From assembly GCA_004555425.1 (NCBI GenBank), contig SFID01000050.1, positions 1 through 15,305 of the forward strand: a stretch of DNA of 15,305 nucleotides, written 5' to 3'. The position numbers and the translations under genes were made by a program. This DNA comes from Bacteroidales bacterium (GTDB lineage: Bacteria; Bacteroidota; Bacteroidia; Bacteroidales; Bacteroidaceae). Shown here in pieces: positions 13,022 to 15,305 of this stretch. The notes under the pieces were generated by a model. That model worked only from the letters and a program-made list of their open reading frames with translations. It was not told where the DNA came from and did no database searches. Within the stretch, counting starts at the first letter, position 1; every line of letters begins with the position of its first letter.

Positions 13022-14347
13022 TTATTTCTTCTCGCGGAAGAGCAGAGCGAAGAGCACGGCTACGACAAGGGCAAAGCCGGCGAAGATGTACCAGGCGCTG
13101 CTCCAGTCGCCAATGAGATATAAACCCGTTTCGCCATTGACCGTCACATCTGTCCATTGGCAGAAATGGTCAACGATGGCGCCCGCAGAGAGTGTGCCGA
13201 TGGTGGCACCGAGGCCATTTGTCATCAGCATGAAGAGGCCCTGGCCCGAGGCGCGCAGTTCGGGCGATACCTCGTTGTCCACAAACAGGCCGCCCGATAC
13301 GTTGAAGAAGTCGAAGGCCACTCCATAGACGATGCAGGAGAGGATGAAGAGGATGACGCCAGGGAAGGCGGGGTCGCCCATGCCGAAGAAACCAAAGCGC
13401 AGCACCCAGGCCACCATGGCAATGAGCATCACCTTCTTGATGCCGAAGCGGCGCAGGAAGAAGGGGATGAGCAGAATGCACAGGGCCTCGGCAATCTGCG
13501 AGAGCGAAACGAGGAGCGTGGCATTGTTGGCCGCAAAACTGTCGGCGTATTCAGGCTGTGCAATGAAATGGGTGATGAAAGGGCCTGCATAGCCGTTGGT
13601 CACCTGCAAAGACATGCCCAGCAGCATGGAAAAGATGAAGAAGAGGGCCATGCGCTTTTCGCGGAAGAGGCGGAAGGCGTCCAGTCCCAGCATCTGCGAG
13701 AACGAACGGCGCGTTTTGCACTTGACAAGCGGGCAGGCGGGGAGCGTGAAGCAATAGAGGAACAGCAGGATGCCGAGCACACCGCTGACGCCAAATTGCA
13801 TGTAGGTGTATTGGAACTTGCCAGCCTCGCGAGCCAGGGTGAAACCGAAGGAACCGTCCGTCAGGCAAGCGCAATTCACAAACCACATCGTGGCGATGAA
13901 ACCTACCGTGCCAAACACGCGGATGGGCGGGAAGTGTGTGACGGTGTCCAGCCCGTGATTCTTGAGGATGGTGAAGGCCGCCGTATTGGAGAGGGCCAGC
14001 GTGGGCATATAGAAAGCCACGCTCACCGTGTAGATGGCGATGAACAAGGCTGGGTTGGGGGTGGGAGAGGTGCTGCCGAGGTAGGCAAGGCCCAGCATCA
14101 TGCTGCCTGCCACCAGGTGGCAGATGCCGAGCAGCTTCTGCGGCTGGATAAACTTATCGGCGATGATACCCATGAGCGTGGGCATGAAGATGGAGACGAT
14201 GCCTTGGATGGCATAGAACCAAGCAATCTTTGTGCCCATACCAGCAGGGCCCAGGTAGTTGCCCATGGAGGTCAGATAGGCGCCCCAAACTGCGAATTGC
14301 AGGAAATTCATGACGATGAGGCGCGTCTTGAGTGATGTGTTGTTCAT
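13022..14347 (-). CDS. NupG-family nucleoside permease (MFS)
   Basis: A 441-residue membrane protein with about 12 hydrophobic segments, of the nucleoside:proton symporter family within the major facilitator superfamily. N-terminal LIVMNFLQFAVWGAYLTSMG (10-29) is the family's usual first helix, and GIIADKFIQPQKLLG (around 60-75) is the cytoplasmic loop 2-3 region. Later marks are FFNVSGGLFVDNEVSPELRASGQG and LMTNGLGATIGTLSAGAIVD. It probably imports nucleosides across the inner membrane; substrate range cannot be read from sequence. It begins 82 bases after the stop of the TlpA-like gene on the same strand, so they may share a transcript. Its high GC creates a 392-codon false frame on the other strand. 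Confidence 0.9.
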   Translation of the reverse strand: MNNTSLKTRLIVMNFLQFAVWGAYLTSMGNYLGPAGMGTKIAWFYAIQGIVSIFMPTLMGIIADKFIQPQKLLGICHLVAGSMMLGLAYLGSTSPTPNPALFIAIYTVSVAFYMPTLALSNTAAFTILKNHGLDTVTHFPPIRVFGTVGFIATMWFVNCACLTDGSFGFTLAREAGKFQYTYMQFGVSGVLGILLFLYCFTLPACPLVKCKTRRSFSQMLGLDAFRLFREKRMALFFIFSMLLGMSLQVTNGYAGPFITHFIAQPEYADSFAANNATLLVSLSQIAEALCILLIPFFLRRFGIKKVMLIAMVAWVLRFGFFGMGDPAFPGVILFILSCIVYGVAFDFFNVSGGLFVDNEVSPELRASGQGLFMLMTNGLGATIGTLSAGAIVDHFCQWTDVTVNGETGLYLIGDWSSAWYIFAGFALVVAVLFALLFREKK

Positions 14348-14429
14348 AGTGCGTATGTCTTTTTGATTGATAATACGATGGGTTGGGGGATATGGTTGAT
14401 GGTCGGGCGGTCCGCGGAAGCTTGGCTGC

Positions 14430-14975
14430 CTATCGCAGGGCGCGGCGGAGCTTCTTGCGGCTCACCTTCTGCTGAAACGCGGCGGTGACCGTTCCGTTGC
14501 GAATGACGTAGATGCGCGGAATGCCAACGCGTGCGAAGCGCGAGAAGATGGAGCGGTCGGCATCAATGGCGTAGGGCAGGCTGAGGCCGTTCTCCTGCCA
14601 GAAGCGAGCTGCCGCCTCGGGGTCTTGTTGCCGCCCGATGGCCACAAAGGTGTAGCGCGTGCCGTGCGCTTGCATCATTTCCTGAACGAGCGGCAGTTCC
14701 TTGCGGCAGTCGCTGCAAGTGGTGTTGAAGAATACGAGCACGATGTTTCCTTCGCGCCAGAAACTCTCCGAGAGCACCTGGCCGCTGTGCAGCGTGGCCG
14801 AGAATGCAGGAACAGCATCCCCCACCCGAACGAGGTCGCCGCCATCGCGCGCGGTCAGACTTTCGCCGCTGGCCCACAGAGGGAGCGTCAGCAGGAAAGC
14901 GAGCATGGCTATCAGGCATCGCTGGGGTGGGGGAGTATGGAGAAACAATGGTTTCATGCTGAAACGATATACCAT
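14430..14975 (-). CDS. Small TlpA/thioredoxin-like secreted thiol protein
   Basis: A protein of up to 181 residues. The ATG at 14975 opens the frame, but Met7 (14957) gives a cleaner signal peptide (KPLF..., then CLIAMLAFLLTLPLWASG). The mature part is a TlpA/AhpC-like thioredoxin fold: VGDAVPAFSATLHSG (51-65), FFNTTCSDCRKE (82-93) with active-site Cys87 and Cys90, and RVGIPRIYVIRNG (149-161) with the cis-proline at 153. The cysteine pair is CSDC rather than CGPC, a type common among Bacteroidetes peroxiredoxin-like and TlpA-like proteins. It probably acts in the periplasm as a thiol-disulfide oxidoreductase or peroxidase-like protein; the partner is unknown. Residue numbers count from the longer start. 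Confidence 0.85.
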   Translation of the reverse strand: MVYRFSMKPLFLHTPPPQRCLIAMLAFLLTLPLWASGESLTARDGGDLVRVGDAVPAFSATLHSGQVLSESFWREGNIVLVFFNTTCSDCRKELPLVQEMMQAHGTRYTFVAIGRQQDPEAAARFWQENGLSLPYAIDADRSIFSRFARVGIPRIYVIRNGTVTAAFQQKVSRKKLRRALR

Positions 14976-14987
14976 ATAGTTGGGGTC

Positions 14988-15014
14988 CTGTAAACTAACT
15001 TACAGAGCCTACCT
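14988..15014. repeat. Leader hairpin and lone MITE-like end
   Basis: CTGTAA (14988-14993) and TTACAG (15000-15005) form a 6-bp hairpin in the leader of the TlpA-like gene. The stretch 14991-15014 also matches the right end of the 3817-4002 element (3979-4002) at 20 of 24 bases, including CCTACCT. No matching second end was found in the window. Confidence 0.5.
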
Positions 15015-15054
15015 ATATATAAATATATATAATAGGAGTATTCAGAAAGCCCCG

Positions 15055-15062
15055 CAAAGGTA
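15055..15062 (-). promoter_or_regulatory. Candidate -7 box for the TlpA-like/nupG transcript
   Basis: On the minus strand TACCTTTG followed by CGG is an exact TAnnTTTG. It predicts a start near 15049 and a leader of about 75 to 90 bases that includes the hairpin at 14988-15005. No TTTG lies 19-21 bases upstream (the nearest is only 11 away), so this is a half-supported promoter. Confidence 0.4.
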
Positions 15063-15222
15063 CGATAAATTTTCAAAGTAGCATCTCGAGTTGGCAATTC
15101 TGATGCAAAACAGACCCGAAAACGGCCCTTGACCCCCTCGTGTGGGAGAAAATTGGTTCTTTGAAGAAATTGATGGGTGGTCAACCATCTGGTAACTACT
15201 CAGGTCGTTCCTGAATGCGAGT

Positions 15223-15240
15223 CAATGTACCGCGCGTAGC
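15223..15240. repeat. Partial copy of the CAATGTACCGCACGTTGC repeat
   Basis: CAATGTACCGCGCGTAGC matches the arm of the dispersed repeat at 16 of 18 bases, but no partner arm follows. The surrounding 330 bases (14976-15305) hold the leader and promoter region of the TlpA-like gene and otherwise nothing I can identify. An ATG at 15259 opens a 47-base frame to the window edge, too short to judge. Confidence 0.55.
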
Positions 15241-15305
15241 TTTAGGCTTGTATCAGATATGAAAAACAAAAACAGGAAAAACCCCTTGCGCTTGATGCAA
15301 AATGG

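Noticed and set aside
12858..13157. 99-codon open frame on the minus strand ending at 12858
   Set aside because: Its first part overlaps the 3' end of the permease gene in another frame, and the remainder lies in an intergenic stretch with a palindrome. No start or motif supports it.
13157..14335. 392-codon open frame on the plus strand
   Set aside because: It is antisense to the NupG-like permease along its whole length. The product is a low-hydrophobicity His/Glu/Ala-rich string with no motif, as expected from codon bias opposite a GC-rich membrane protein.
14954..15184. 76-codon open frame on the minus strand
   Set aside because: It runs through the presumed promoter and leader of the TlpA-like gene, including the AT-rich run and hairpin. 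No family features.
15259..15305. Possible gene start at the right edge
   Set aside because: Only 15 complete codons are visible before the window ends. The A-rich start could be chance or repeat-derived, so no gene is called.

Overview
The window looks like chromosomal DNA of a GC-rich member of the Bacteroidales, possibly a Prevotellaceae relative. The reasons are Bacteroidetes-type promoter boxes (TTTG, about 20 bases, then a TAnnTTTG-like box), weak ribosome binding sites, short-leader lipoproteins, TlpA-type thioredoxins with long N-terminal extensions, and a NupG-type nucleoside permease. The genus cannot be fixed from this sequence alone.

Layout. Bases 1-398 (minus) hold a lipoprotein cut by the left edge, diverging from a C_GCAxxG_C_C redox protein (470-943). 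A palindrome-rich gap (944-1274) is followed by a GT-B glycosyltransferase (1275-2411) and a secreted thioredoxin-fold protein (2489-3736). A 452-base gap holds a hairpin repeat, a 186-base MITE-like element and a good promoter. The centre of the window is a glycine-cleavage cluster on the plus strand: lplA, gcvT, gcvH, then a 401-base palindrome array, gcvPA, gcvPB, a strong intrinsic terminator, and lpdA. A repeat-rich gap (11390-11878) follows. The right part lies on the minus strand: a secreted Arg/Asn-rich protein (12754-11879), a NupG-like permease (14347-13022) and a small TlpA-like thiol protein (14975-14430). The last 330 bases appear non-coding.

How the genes work together. GcvPA/GcvPB decarboxylate glycine and load the aminomethyl group onto the lipoyl arm of GcvH. 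GcvT passes the C1 unit to tetrahydrofolate and releases ammonia. Lpd reoxidises the dihydrolipoyl arm. LplA attaches the lipoate to GcvH. The cluster therefore encodes the whole system plus its cofactor-loading enzyme, but no lipoate synthesis gene (lipA/lipB) is in the window.

The least ordinary content is between the genes. At least four kinds of short palindromic repeat occupy the gaps. One array splits the gcv operon between gcvH and gcvPA. It contains a 44-base inverted repeat (43/44), three 28-base AT-rich repeats and several GCGAAGC mini-hairpin cores. No clear defence system, CRISPR array, rRNA, tRNA or transposase gene was seen.
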